Below are positions 14,415 through 28,200 of a DNA stretch of 64,000 nt, piece after piece; within the stretch, counting starts at the first letter, position 1, and every line of letters starts with the position of its first letter. The position numbers and the translations under genes are program-made. The DNA lies in assembly GCA_047495785.1 (NCBI GenBank), contig JBLDXI010000016.1, positions 744,001 through 808,000 of the forward strand, read 5' to 3'. The notes beneath the pieces were generated by a model. It had not been told where the DNA came from. It saw only the letters and a program-made list of their open reading frames with translations, and ran no database searches. Origin of the DNA: Lepidodermella squamata. Taxonomy: Eukaryota; Gastrotricha.

Positions 14415-16740
14415 TATGATATCGCTTTTCCATCAAATCCTACGACTAAAAATTGAATATTATTATTATCAATAAATCGTTCGAAGATCGATGATAAACA
14501 AAAGGAAAATTTCGCGCTGCTTTTATACGTGGTTTTTTTCTCGAAATTGAAAAACCGAAAAATTCATCATGACACATTTTACGACAATAAAATTTATCCG
14601 TTTTTTGGACCGGCGCGTATTACGCATTTTGGCGGATATCGGCGTTTTTTCAGACGAGTTGACCCGTAATAAAAGGGTAACGCGTAGTTGACGGAAATTT
14701 GCGCGTGAGACCATGCGTAATGAGCGTAAATTGATGAATTATTTCGAGCCGGCGATTACCAATGATTTGTGGGTACACATTCCCCGCCTTTCGACAGTAA
14801 TCGCGTTCTGCTGGCTCTGATGAAATCATCTGCATATTACGGATGATCGCGGAATCGTGTTTTGATGTTACTGGCAGATACTCATTCATCATCATGACAT
14901 GCATGCATTAGTGCGCTGGAGTCAACAGTTACCGAGACGATAGATGTATGCCAAAATGCAGCGCTTCTATTGGTTTCTATATGTGAGAGGCTAAGTGATA
15001 GTGTTTTACCAGGTGCCGCTCGTTATTCGTAACCTGGCTCGTGAATCGCATTACGTAAAACGACGCAAAGCAGAGAGTGTTTTATGAAGAATATTTTTTT
15101 TTCATTTCAAGACAATAAACATTTGAACGATACGCTCGCAAATAGAGATGAATAAGATTCAAATCACGAAATACCTAAACAAAAACCAAAGAATCTCTAA
15201 AAGATGTCTTCAACTGGATGATGATTTCGCAACTTGAACGAATTCCAAGGAACCATTTTTGAATTTGTTGCCAAGGTTAAGTAAGATTATTCATCATGAA
15301 AGAGAATAAAACTGAACCCCGGTGGTGAGCGAACGAAACGAGCAAAAAAGTGGTATTAGCGCGAAAAGTACTGAAATGCCTAGGAATGATTGGAAATTTC
15401 TAGGGAACACCGCTTCTCAATTTTACATTTTCAGGAGACGCGCATGAAATAATGTGGAATGTGGCCCTCTAACTCTATACTACAATAAGATTAAAAGGCA
15501 GCTCGCAGCTAACATTCACGCTCAGAAAGCTCGTGAAATATTTCGAAGCAATTTGAAAAATTCCCAATGACGCCTTGAAGAAACGCCAGCCTTTTAAACA
15601 AAAAGAGTCAATTCAGTTCCTGGATCCGTCGATTTTAATTGACCGTCAAGCTGAAGGTGTCAAAATTAGTCACGTAAAACCGTATTCGACACCCATGGAA
15701 AAACCGTTCTTATGGAAGTTTCATTGCGAGAGGTATTCCAACTGGGTTCATTCAGAATTCCTAAGCTAAATCAAACCGGATCTTAGTATTTGCTCTGTCC
15801 GTCAATTTGTTTATAACACCATGGAGAAATATGATTGACCGCATTGCTGCAGTAGAAATGAGACTTGAGACTATTAACCACAGCAAATAAAATTGAAAGT
15901 GAATGCAGAAATCCAGTAAACCAAATGCTGCATGCATTGTATCGAAAAACTCCTTTTCGACAATCCGACTGAGCAAAGCGATCAACTGGCACGGCCATAC
16001 ATCAGTACTGCAATCACTGCAACTATGAGACGTACTCTCATGACTGCAACTCATTCGGCGTCAAGTAAGCTGAGGTAATCTGTGAAGAATCAACATGGTC
16101 TTCGAAAAATAAAATCGATTCTGGCGAAATCGTTCAATCTGTCTAAGCCTCGTAGTTTCAATCTGTTGCTTGCGTGGTAAGCAAACATAATTTGATAAAA
16201 TCACCCTATGACTCATCGCACAGCAACCGCACACAGCACCGCGGTCGTTCAATAATCTCTGCGAACGTCGATGCTCCCAAAAAAACCACAAAATCACCTT
16301 GAGTTTCACATGCTACAACAGCTAATATATTAATTTAAAATATTTTGAAAATGATTTTTTTTACAAGTTAGTACTGATTTTAAAATAAAATTTTATCTTA
16401 ACAACCCAATGCCATATCTTAGCAACTGATCTGTTTACTACGATGTGGTTTTTTCGTCGGCGTATCCAGGGAAACATGGACCGCGTTGGTCGTTTCCTGC
16501 GTTCCTTATTTTAAAGGAAACAAAACTGTTTCGACTGGAATCATTTGATTCTTTGGTGATTTGAATAAGCTTTTGTTTTAACTTTGTTTTGAAACGTCAT
16601 CTCACTATTGAGATCAGTTGGCATTCACTGCTTAGAGCTGCGCTACATCACTTTAGCCTTGCCATGTTTCAACGTCACATAATTCAAGCCTTTTATTATC
16701 TTGTCTAGTTTACTTATTTGCAATAACTTTTAACTCTGCA
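14415..16740. other. Intergenic, no gene seen
   Basis: No recognisable gene. Short frames on both strands (for example 15575-15769 plus and 15761-16054 minus) have no family resemblance and no splice partners. The last few hundred bases should carry the STMND1 promoter. Confidence 0.4.
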
Positions 16741-17543
16741 ATGGGGTGCGGTAGTAGTCAACAGGCGCAGAATGTTAACAGTTCCGCTACTAAAGCTGGA
16801 GAAGGGGACAAGCAAATCAACAAGGTGAAGTCAGCAACTCGAGTTCATCCAACAAACTCTTCATTAATACGCGTATCGTCTGGCAAGGGAAGTCTTATAG
16901 GCGCTGACTCTGCAGTTGCTAGTCGAAATTCATCAGCCGTCTCTAGCTCATCAGGCAAAAGTGCCGACTCCGGAGTTGGAGATCCCCTCTCTTTAGAACT
17001 CGCAGATGGAAGTCACTCTAAGATGAATGACATCTTTGTCTCACGAGGTCCAAGTGGGAAGATGCGCAGTATTGACGAAGCCGAAATTATTGAGAAACTT
17101 CGCAATGAGGGGCTAATATCTCGGCCCAAGTCAGTTGCAAGTGGAATGTCTTTCGAAATCAACGTTGAAGAGCAGCAAGCATTACCTAGGTAAGAAGGGA
17201 TATCTCTGTAAAGTGTATGATTGTTACCGCTATATCTTTCAATAGTCGCCGATTACCCCCACGGCTTCAACGTTTGGAACTGGTTCAGGAGGAGAAGAAG
17301 TCGATGACAGATGAAGATATTAAAGCGAAACTCGCGAGAGCAGCTGAACGCAGGAAGAAGAAGCTAGCTCGTGCTCAAAACAAACCACCCCGCCCCCCGA
17401 CAAGAGTCAGTATGGCGGAGGAGGCACCCCTCGACCCCGCTGCCCAAGAAGTGCCAATGGTTAGAACGTCTCACCCCGAAACAGAAGTCTTGCGTCCTCC
17501 GCCCAACGCGCCAATCGATATTTTCTCTGGAGCTGAAGTCTAG
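16741..17543 (+). CDS. STMND1: Stathmin domain-containing protein 1
   Basis: Two exons, 16741-17189 and 17246-17543, encode 248 residues with the frame closing at TAG. The N-terminus MGCGSSQQ is a classic dual-acylation signal: Gly2 for N-myristoylation and Cys3 for palmitoylation. A Ser-rich linker follows. Then comes the family block EIIEKLRNEGLI, followed by RLPPRLQRLELVQEEKK and SMTDEDIKAKLARAAERRKK, which together match the layout of vertebrate STMND1 (an EEL..QGII-like helix, a PPARLKKL-like segment, and a stathmin-like charged helix). The stathmin-like part is short, so tubulin binding is uncertain. Vertebrate STMND1 is associated with ciliated cells as I recall. The C-terminus is Pro-rich and ends DIFSGAEV. 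Confidence 0.8.
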
Positions 17544-19493
17544 ATGTTGCTATTTTTTCTCAACAATCCCGTTTCACACCTGATACCGGCCTTTTGTAAA
17601 TCGGCCTCCAGCATTATACAGCATATATCTTATTTATACATTTTATGTGTACAACCGATTCGTTGATGATAACCGGATACAATTTCTTAATTTTTTTCAA
17701 GGCATTTTTCCTAAATAAAGTTACCTATTTTGCAAAAACACGCCAGCCGTCTTGTTTGAAAGCAGCTAATTGTGATTTTTATTTCTGACATCAAACAGGT
17801 GTAAATGTACGGATTAGAACATGATGTTTATTTTTTGTACAGCAAATCGGACTATTTATTCATAATATACGAAATTGTACCTTTCGTTATTGATATGCTG
17901 CTATATAATATGACCAAAAAATTTCTCGCGCCATTTTTCATTATCATCAGACACCAGAAAAAAAGAAGAAGAAGAGGCAGTACGTAAAAGGGATCGCTAG
18001 TAACAAGTGAACAACATTTGATTGCCAGCGTAAATATTCCGTTTAAAATAGCGCTTATAGATCGGTATAATATCATAAGCCATGTTATTATTTCATCTTT
18101 TAGCGGCATCGTGTCATTGTTTTCCATCATCATCAGACGACACAGCACAGTAGAGACAGAGAGAATGGGGCGGCGGCGGCGGTAGTCGGGGTGAAAAAAA
18201 CACGCAAATTGACGTTTTTTCTTCAATTCATCTTTCGAAGAAGAGAGAAGAGGATATTTCAGGTAGAAGTTAACAGGACGTAGCTTTCAGTTTTTGTCAC
18301 AGTATTTAAAAGGCAGCAAAAGAATTGCGAGTTCACATGCGCGTTTAGAATAGGGCTCGTCAGCAAAATAAGACAAGAAATTGCTGCTTTGATTATTCGA
18401 GCGAAAAAATGATTATAACAATAATAAGAAGCTAACAATAGTATTCATCAATTCATCATCGTCCAGGTAGGAAATAGAGGCTAAACGCACTGAGTGCAAA
18501 GCTATCTGTCTATCATCAGTAATAGAATTAACAAATAATTCGCCCCAAGAGACAAAGAGAAAAGAGAGAGTAAGCGTGCCATCATCAACATTTGAGTCGA
18601 GAAAAATGCAAAATTATGACAGAGCATTTTCTTCCTTCCTTCCTTCCATTTTTCACCAATTCTTCCAACCACAATTCAGCGGCGGCATCGCCCATTTCTT
18701 GCGTAGAATTAACAAAAAAAGAGAGATAACAATAATAATTACAATAATAAGCCAAGATTCTTCAAAATCCGCGGAAGAATCAGCTCGCCAAAATCTGCAA
18801 ATAAAAATTCTGCAAGCGAGAGAAGAAGAAGAACACAAAAAATCGAATTTCCGTTATTTTATACACAGCTCATATCGAGGGCAGTTTTAATGTTGATGTT
18901 GTTAATAATTTTAATCATCAAAAAATTGATAATTTTTCAACTCTATTTTCTAAACGATGAACAGTCGCAACAAACAAGTAATAGGCGGTAATAAATGTGT
19001 ATTCAAACGCGCTTTTTTGCAACATTTCTTGTATTTAATTAATTCACTGGTAGCGAGATTGCCGCGTTCGAGAAGACGCAAAAATTTGTAATAATCCAGC
19101 TTAATATTTTCCAACAATTCCGACGATAACAACAGTTACAACAATAAAGCGCACGGCAAGCTGGTTACATTGCTATTATTATTGATGGATGATGATGATT
19201 TTTTTCAAGCACAATCGATCCCTGATTTATAGGCAGTCGCAACTTTTAAGGTAGATTTTTCAGAGAGAGAAACAAGGCCCACTATAGAAGGAACGTCTCG
19301 AGTCCTTTTCTTCACTCACGATGATGGCGAGACGTATTATTGTAGTTTATAAACAATAAATTATAACAAAAGCGCCTTCGTCTGCTCCCCGTCGTTATTT
19401 ACACTAGATTATTGAAGAATTTCGACCGAAAAAAATGACGAAAATATCGCATATTATCTCTCTTTACACACACACAATTTTTTAAGGTAGCTT
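17544..19493. other. Intergenic between convergent STMND1 and ankyrin
   Basis: Both flanking genes end here (STMND1 plus, ankyrin minus). The stretch should hold their 3' untranslated regions. An AATAAA occurs at about 17714, after STMND1. The rest is AT-rich with simple-sequence patches (TTCCTTCC near 18640, GGC near 18170). No gene was seen. Confidence 0.45.
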
Positions 19494-22400
19494 CTATTGA
19501 TCTTCTTGTTGTTGTTGTTGCTGTTGTTGCTGTTGCTCCTGTTCTTGTTGCTGTTCGGGCGATAGGAATTTCTCAACCTCGCTCTCCATTTGCGCACGCA
19601 CCTCGGCCGGCGTCGACTCGAGGTCGCCCTCCAGCTCGTAGGTGCGCGACTCGGTGACCGTTGTCACTTCGTCCTTTGAGCCGCGCCTCACAGCAGTTTT
19701 ACGCACCTCGCGGCGCAGAATCACCTTCGCCTCGCCGATCTCGACCGGCTCGTCGCCGGCACCGGCGCCGCCCTCGGCCGCACCCTCCGCCAACGGCACG
19801 CTTGTGTACGTTGTTGTGCTGCTGTTTGTCCGCTGCACTTTTGTGATCTTGCCGGTCTCGTCCACGTACTCCTCAGAAGTAGCCACTTTTTGCGCTATGA
19901 AAAAATCAAGAAAAATCGGTAAATTTCATTTCGTCTTTCAATTTTCTCAAAAATTACCTCCCGCATCAGCAGCTTCTTGGGGCGAAGGAGGAGGCGTTTT
20001 CGAAGGACCTTCGAGGTCAGCTTAAAATTGAGAACAGAATTCAATTTCAACTCAAATTTCCAATCTTTTCGGGATTTTATTACCTTCTTCTTTGATGGGT
20101 GCATCCTTTAGGCCATCGACGCTCATCGATTTTTCGGTATCCTGCAGAAAATGAAACAATAGCACAGGTTAATAATTGATCGTGTCAAAACATTTTATCG
20201 CGCAATGACAAATCACAGAATGAAATGTTTGCACATTAAAAATGCAATTACCGGGGAAATAACCATCACGTAAGCATTTTCGATCTCGACAAAAAGATGT
20301 CTAGACTAATCGCAGTGAATGACAAAAATGCCCAAAAAATCAATTTCAAATTTTTTATCCGAACTTGGACTGTATTTCGGCCAAGTAATTTAATCACATA
20401 ATTTTTCCATTAGTTCAACCTAGATTATACCACGTGGTTAAAATGACCAGCGGCGGAAAGCTTCATTAAACATTTATGGAGCTAATTGAAGCGTGAAATA
20501 CTGCGGCAATAGCGAATCTGATTCACTCAAAACAAGCTCAATACATCCGAAAATGACCTAAAATTGGACACTAAAAACTTTCATTAAAATATTTCACCAA
20601 ACGAAATTATTTTTTATAGAGAAAAATTCCCCCTTAAATATTTTTCAAAAATTTAAAATTTAAATTTTTTTCAAAACTTAAAACTACTCAAAAATTGAAA
20701 TTTCGAGGTTTTTATCAAATTAAATTTTTCAATTTTTATCCCAACTCACCCTGGTTGTTTCACTGTGATCGTCGCCGTAGTTGACGTCGAGCGAGAAGCC
20801 GCGCGATATAGTGCCGGTTTGCGTCGTGCCCGACATGCTGGTGTCCTGGCGGGGCAGCGAGTAGTCGCTCTTCTCGAGCTCCAACTTGGCGACCGCCTTC
20901 TCCAGCTCATCCGTCACCTCCGACATGTTGGTCAAGCACCGCCGGATGATGTCCTCACGGCCGATGGCCCGCAGCGCCCGGTGCAGCACATTGCCAGTCG
21001 CCTGGCCCTGTTTCCGCTTCAGCCACATGTGCAGCATCGACAGCGCCTGCTCGGCCTGTTCCGATTTGTCGCTGCAAATCGCCGAAATGTCGGCGTTGTC
21101 GAGGTCGAGGTGCGGCGCGAGGCGCGGCCAGTCGGCGCCCAGGTACACGGCGATGTCGGGCAGGCGCACGTCCGCCTTGGCGATGTGCTCGCTCGTCGCC
21201 GACTTCTCGAGCAGGAACGCGCGTTCGGTGAGGCGCGACGCCGACTCGCCGACCAGGTCGACGGGTTCCGACTGGCTGCACTCGACCGACAGCGCCGGCA
21301 GTGAAAGATTGAGGTTGCACAGCGGCGTGTGCGGCACGTCCGTGTAGTTGCGCCGCGCCTCCGGCATGAACGCGATGCGCCCCGTCGCCTCGGCCGACTG
21401 ATCCTTGATGACGGTGGCGAATGGAAGTCGGTTCTCCTGAAATTGAAATCAAACAACAATTAGACAAATTGATCAATTATTTTACAATCGCAGACTTAGA
21501 ATTACAGGGCGTCAAGAATTACAAAACTAGTGCTCGAAAAATATCAAAAAATGACCATAGCTCCGAAAAATTTCGCAAAATCTTACAGACATTAGTTATT
21601 TAAAAATTGCCCAGAAATGGGGCGAAATTTGTTCAAAAAGCCAAAAGAATTCGCTTAAAATCCCAGCAGAATTGTAAGCCGTTGTATGGACATTTCATCC
21701 CAAATAAAAAATTCCTGATCCATTTTATTTCAAAAAATTTACCTCAGCTATCATTTGGGCAAAATCAAGTCAATCGTTAATAGAGAAATTTCAGAAAAGG
21801 CCTATATGACTGGTTAAAAAGTCGAATTCTAGAACTTGGCTCGAAATGTTAAAAATAGTATTATCTGCGGAGGATTTGTATCGATTTAAGTGTCAATATT
21901 TGGAATAAAATAAATAGGCGAGTTAGTAGGCCTCGATGAATAAAAACAGCGAAAACACGCTGTAAAATCGATAAGATTTGCATCGGAAAGTTTACGCTTG
22001 AATAATAAGCCAAATTATGATAGTGCATCACAGAAATGTTTATCTACTGATTTTCGCTAGTCTTTGTTGGATTTGGAAAATCTCTTCTGCACATTTTTTT
22101 CCAGTCATTTAAAATTTGGCGTTCAGCTATCAGGGAAAATATTTGATCAAATTATATACAGATTATTTTTAGGTATTTAAAAAACACTGATTCAAAGATC
22201 TAACAAAAAAGTAGTCTTTTTGTATTATACGAATAGATTCTCAAAAATGATGAAAAATGAGAACAAACTAGAAACGAAAGCACGTCATTAATGTTATATA
22301 GAAAAGAATTAAGGGCAGAAATGTTGATGCAATCCAACTATACATGGGAACAATTTTCTCTTGAAATTTCTCAATTTTACGCCCTAATTTCTGACTTTTA

Positions 22401-25230
22401 AAAACTAGAAAAGTGATACGAACCTGGAATGCCTTGAAAACAATCGACGGCTGCTCGTCGGCCTTGTACAGCGGCTTCAAATTGCCGGCCATTTCGACCC
22501 AGAGCGGCCGGCCCTCGAGCACCTCGACTTCGCGCGACCGCGCAATCTCGTTGAACTGCTGCTGGTTCTCCAGCGTTTTGTCCATCTTATCGTCCGTCAT
22601 GCAGAACACGCGCAGACGGGCCTGGCTGGCGTCGAGCCGCTTCGCAAACACGGCGAACTTCGCCATGTACGGCACGGCGATCGCCTCGCGATAAATCTCC
22701 GTCGCCATTTTCACCGGCTCGGCGTCGCTCGCGCAGTCCACGAGCCAGAAACGCGCCGATACTGTCGTGTTGAACGACACGTTCTCCTTGCCGAACGTCA
22801 ACGGCGTCGATTTCGTGATATCCTCCCATTGCGCCGGCGTCTGGCCGCCGGTTATCGAGCACAACAGGTGGATGTTCGACGACGACACCTTGTCGCCGCC
22901 CGTCGGCGACGCCGCCTGCCGCGTCGACTTGGGCAGCGGTATCGTTAGCGTGATCGGCCGGTGGAATTTACGCCGCCGCGGTTCGATTGTCACGACGGGG
23001 CTTACCGCGATTTTGTTGCCGTACAGTCGCTGCACGAGCGTAGGCTGGATGACGTGGGCTTGCACGCCGATTTTGATGGTTTTGGTCAGGGCGCCTTCGG
23101 GGAACGTGGCCTGCGCCTGCGGGCACACCGTCGATTGCATAACGCCGCCGTTCGGCCCCACCGCCGCTATGTCCTGGCGCAACCGGCTGACGATGGCGAA
23201 GTATTTCGGGAAATCTTCCGTAACGATGCGGATAATGCGGTTCTGGAACAGCTCTTCCGCATTTTCGAGTTTCGACAGAAATTCCATGACTGATACGGTC
23301 CGAACATGCACGCCGTGAATCAGCATGTTGTCTAAAATTGATAAAAAAAAAAATTTAGAAATGAAAAAATAAGAATTCCTCCTTAATATTTTCACTATAC
23401 TTTCGCCTATAAGATCATTTTGGAAAATTGAGTTTTAATCAAAAGTGGAAATTATATTGAAATTTTACCTCCTCCATCGAAACTGTTGCGAACCGTCTCA
23501 TTCAGCGCGTGGTTATCAGTCGGTTGGGTGTGTTCACGCCATGTTTGGCCGTCATCAGACCGCAGGATGATAAGTTCACGTTCGCGATCGCGCAACGAAG
23601 CGAAATGCGGCATTTCAATGATAACTGGGCCGAGGAAGCGGCAACCAACCGGGCCCATCTGAATGATGCGACACGCCAGGCCCTCGCCTTCGTTCAACAA
23701 CGGCGGCGAGGCGAGTTTCTCCTTGCGGAGGAGTTTGCACGTGATACGAGTCGGCGAGGCCAACTTGCGAGGTGGCACAATAATTCGAGTTCCAGAATGG
23801 CGACAACCCCTAAAATTAGGAAAACAGGTTAAAAATTGATGAAAAAATTCTGAAAATAAAGCTGACCTCATTGCACCTCCACGAGCGTCAACCAAGAATG
23901 AGACGAGAAATCCGGAGTAGAGCGGCGCCCTATCGACGGCAACATTGTCCGGGTTCAATTGACTAATAATGTGACCCGTGTCGAGAGTGCCGCGATTTCG
24001 TTCAACCTCCATGATATGTTTCTCTTCCTCCTGAATTCAGAACGAAAAAAATACAACCGGTTAGATCACTAACACCAGAGGTCAGCAGCAATTAAATGCA
24101 AGCAGCGTTTTGTTCAAAAACTGAAAGTGTAGCAAATGAGCCTATTATACCTAGATTATTATTTATACGGACCCGCACAGGTACGCATGTTAAAGCTCTT
24201 GAATTGTATAATTTCAACGCTCCGTATACACGTTTGTCAGAAATGTTGAACAAAAAACCCTCGTCGCCGTGACAAGTTGTAGTGGTGGTGGTGGTGATGG
24301 TAGTAACAACAAGCCGGCTACATCTAACCGGTGAAATGAATAAAACCAACACAATGTCGCGCGCGCGAGCTTTAGCAAACAATAATAACCCGTTCCCTCT
24401 CTCATTCTGCGCATTGGTCAGCTAGTTAGTAAGTCGAAATTTAAGGGCAGTCATATATAACCTCCTACAAAATATTGTTAGAAAAAGCGCCAACAAAAAT
24501 ATTTTTCGAAAAATCCACCTTAAAATAATATTTTTCTCATCATTTTCTCTGATTTGTCTTATTCTTCCTGTACTTATTTGACAGCTTGTGCGACAAACAG
24601 GTGATTGTTTTATGATAATAGAGCGCGAACCTAACAAAACCAGCAAACCAAATATAATATGGCAACATGTCATATTATTATTCCGAGTAGCATCACGATG
24701 ATATAACTTAATAATTTCCACGTGAAGCAGCGACAAATAAGAGCCATGTTGATATAGAGCGCAGCACTTGGTTCCTACTTGGCAAGCTTTCACTACGATA
24801 TCAAGTCGCATTATAATAGGCAAGCCACAGAATATCATAAGGACATTTTGTATACAAGTATATTGTAATAAGCAGCGGAAGTGATGTGAGACTCACGAAA
24901 AACATTGATTCTGAGCAGATCATGCTCTGATAGCGACCATCCTCCTTCACGTCCTTCATTAGTGATAGTAATAACAAATCACAAAATTACACACGGTCCC
25001 ATCCCCTAAATTATCTAAACCAAACGGGTCATCTCAACCAGCCAGGAAACACCGTGTAAATTCAACCAGGCGTGTAATATTGGTACATCAAATAATCGCG
25101 AATGCGCACACAGAAAAAACACGCAGGGTGATCAAAGAAAATCACATAAACTCACCAGAGGTTTAGCCTTTTTCGCGACCAAACTCGTCGAAGGGTGGTC
25201 ATCTTCACCTTTCGAACAGCCGAGACCCAT
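19494..25230 (-). CDS. ANK: Ankyrin, short repeat-less isoform with MGLGCS start
   Basis: A separate first coding exon at 25156-25230 (minus) reads [20 protein letters not shown].. and ends in a GTGAGT donor. It has no acceptor next to its ATG, and its phase (0) fits the ZU5 exon at 23867-24030. Joined to the shared 3' exons it would encode 898 residues: spectrin-binding ZU5/UPA, death domain and tail, without any ANK repeat. Gly2 with Ser6 and Cys5 form a plausible N-myristoylation/palmitoylation signal, so this isoform could reach membranes by lipid anchoring rather than by binding membrane proteins through its repeats. The 3 kb upstream (25231-28389) would hold its promoter. The exon is seen in the sequence; its use in transcripts is inferred. 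Confidence 0.6.
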
Positions 25231-28200
25231 TGTGACGAAGTTCGACGAAGGTAAATCTTGCGCGTTTAGCTTAGTAATAGTAATAACATTTTCGAAAATT
25301 CAATTTTTTCAACTCGAAAGTAAATAACGTCAAGCGCAGCGGAAAAAACAACGCTTGACAGGGCTATAATAATAATATCGTTAATTAAAATAAGAAAAAC
25401 AACTCGTTAAAAAAGGCATGGCAAGACGACAGAAATTTTTTGGCGTTGAACAAATATAATGCGCAAAAAAAACGACCGGCTATTACACAATATTTCGGAC
25501 GTAACTGATGAAGAGTGGGGAAAAAGTGAGCATATTTGCTTTTCCAGAGTACATTTTTTCTGCGGCTATATAACGCTCTCTGTCATCGACGCGCAAAAAA
25601 GGAGCATAGTGAATGCGCGTGCGAACAGAGGTATGTATTAGTCAGATATACCTAGGCTATATGCTTAGCTCGCAGTAATGAAAAAATTATATAATAAAAA
25701 GTTGGAAGAAATATAGACTGATCGTGGATTAATATTAAGTCAACATAACTACTGGGCGTATATTAGCGTAATATTTAGGTAGAGCAGTGTTGTACGGCGT
25801 TTTTTTCGCATACATATGCCGCGATCTATCCAACTATCTATTAGGCATAATAATATTTCGCAAGCGCTCGTCGATGTTCAGCGCGTGTTTAAAAGGCATA
25901 GTGCGAAATAAAATAATAATATTATATTACACATTGCCGAAAAGTACGCGAAAAATCAAGGATATATATATATAATGTATAAGAGCTGACCGGTGGTTGT
26001 GGTGGTATGCCACAATGCACAGCTCATTTCAAACGCTGTTGCTGAGGGGGTACCAGCGCCGCCAAAACTTTTGCGTAATCATTTCTCTAGACTGAATCGT
26101 GCGTGAAATTATTCCAAGGCCTGGCAAAACGCGCGCGCGCGCAGGAACAATTTATATATATTAGCGCTATATATACGCGAAATAACATAGATGCAAAAAC
26201 ACCACCTCGCCCGGGCGATGAAAACACCTAGTACCGGGCGGGCAGCTCTCTTTCGCGAAATAGACTTTACGTACTAGTTCTACTACTAATAACGAAAAAT
26301 CAGCCTCTTCAGAGCGTAGAAGAAATTCGTTTCTGTGATGTTGTAATAAAATCAAGCGAGCATAACCGTGTACAAGCCGCAGCAGCAGCAGCAGTAGCAC
26401 CAAGCGTATCGATACTCGCCCTTGAAAAATACGGCGCGGTATGTATATCGGAAACGTATATTAATCTATATTCATGTTGTTTTGATTTTCGGGGCGATGC
26501 TCAAGATCGCATGCGGCACATATACATGCAGCGAGGAAAACACATTTTAATAATGATAATAATACGCGATTATCGTTTGTGTTTAGATGCGCCGCTTCCA
26601 GCCGCGGCAAGAAACTCGTTACTACGCCGCAGTAGTGGGCGTATATTACCCAGGTAATGATGATCAAAGTTGAGATATAGATATAGATAGATCCTTAGGG
26701 GCGAAGCTATACTATAAAGGGGTAAACAAAACAACACCGTTGCTTGCGGTGTATGTAATAGGCGTAATAAAATAATAATAAACCAAGAGACCATACGCCC
26801 CACGCAGATGTTAGAGCCGCCGAGACAGTCGGTATTTAAAACGCTGCTGTGATGAGCATGAAAAATTGCTAGTTTTTCGCGAGCCGGAAAAAAACATCTG
26901 CGAGACAAGTGTGAGAGGAAAATTTATGCACTGAACTGAGCTGAGTGTTTAAAAACTTAGCGGTCTAAGGTACTCGGAAAAATAAATAATGTCATTATGT
27001 TTGCATTGCATGAGGTGACGATGATGTGTATGTGAAATTTTTGCAGTCTATTGGGACCGGTCAATAGCCGGTTGCTGACCAGCAGCAGCAGCAGTTTCTC
27101 GTAATAAATACTCGCGAGATGGCGAAAAAATATAATTGTAAATATATTACAGACACGATATAAATATATATATATCGAGCAAGTGTGCCGAGCTAAGGGC
27201 GAAATCAGACAGGCACGGCACATAGTATCAGCGGGATGCGAAGAAAAGAGTGAGCAAGGATGAAGAACACAAAATTCGAGACACAGAATGAGCGCACGCG
27301 TGCGAAAAATACAGGCAATATACGGGCAGGCTAGAGCTACTAGTGCTGCAGCGTAGAAAATGAATCTATACGAACGCCGTCGTTCGTTTTCGTCCGTTCG
27401 CTCGTTGTTCTCTACAGCAGCAGCAGCCATCGACTATACGCGCCGTGTGTGAAGCGATGAGGAACTATTGAACACAATCCATTTACACACACATACAAGG
27501 TTGACGTTTTGTGCTTCTCTCGCCCGGCGCGCGTAAAATCGATTTTAGCTACGGTAGTAGTAGTAGTAGTAGTAGTAGTCCGCAACTCTATAGACCTACA
27601 GTACATAAAAGCCCGGCAACGACCGAACGAACGACACGACAAGATTCGATCGATCGAAACGAAAACGAAACAAAGCAGGTGACGCGTATTATTTTCGCGC
27701 AAGGTCGCTTCGATTCCGCAGCAGTAGCGAAGACGCCTGCACTATAATAATAATTATAATAATGGCCACGAGTCTGGGAAACACAATTACTCAGGCGCGA
27801 TGTTCAAACTAATTTGTTATTATAGCGTATTAGAAAAATAAACGCAGCACACACCTTGAAAATTAATAATTCAGGAACTAAACATAAATCGAACACTATA
27901 ATTTTACGCGCGCGGTCAAAATTAAAAAGACGCGGATCAATAGCGGCGAGACGATGATGACAACAAAGTACAAACCTAATAAACTAAGGTGTGTAATGAA
28001 ACGTTATGTTCGTGATTAAAATAATATCAAAATATCACGTAGCGACAAATTTAACAATAAAAATCCATCATGGCCAGGTGAAGCGGCCGCGAAATTTAGC
28101 TTTCAGATGACAGCCGAGGCATTATTTGTAAAAAGAGACAGCCACTATGTATATGTATCAATATTACACGCCTTTTGTATCACGGACCGGCCGTGCGCCT

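Noticed and set aside
15761-16054. 97-codon minus-strand frame with hydrophobic segments
   Set aside because: No start context, splice structure or homologous motif; composition fits chance in AT-rich DNA.
16651-16675. TTGCCATGTTTCAAC as an X-box upstream of STMND1
   Set aside because: Only half-site resemblance with wrong spacing; too weak to report as a site.
20765-21476. Long arginine-rich reading frames on both strands
   Set aside because: They overlap the GC-rich ankyrin death-domain exon in other frames. The composition is that of shadow frames, and only the ankyrin frame has domain matches and matching splice phases.
22587-23318. Plus- and minus-strand frames of 90-183 codons
   Set aside because: Out-of-frame shadows of the ankyrin ZU5/UPA exon (22424-23331).
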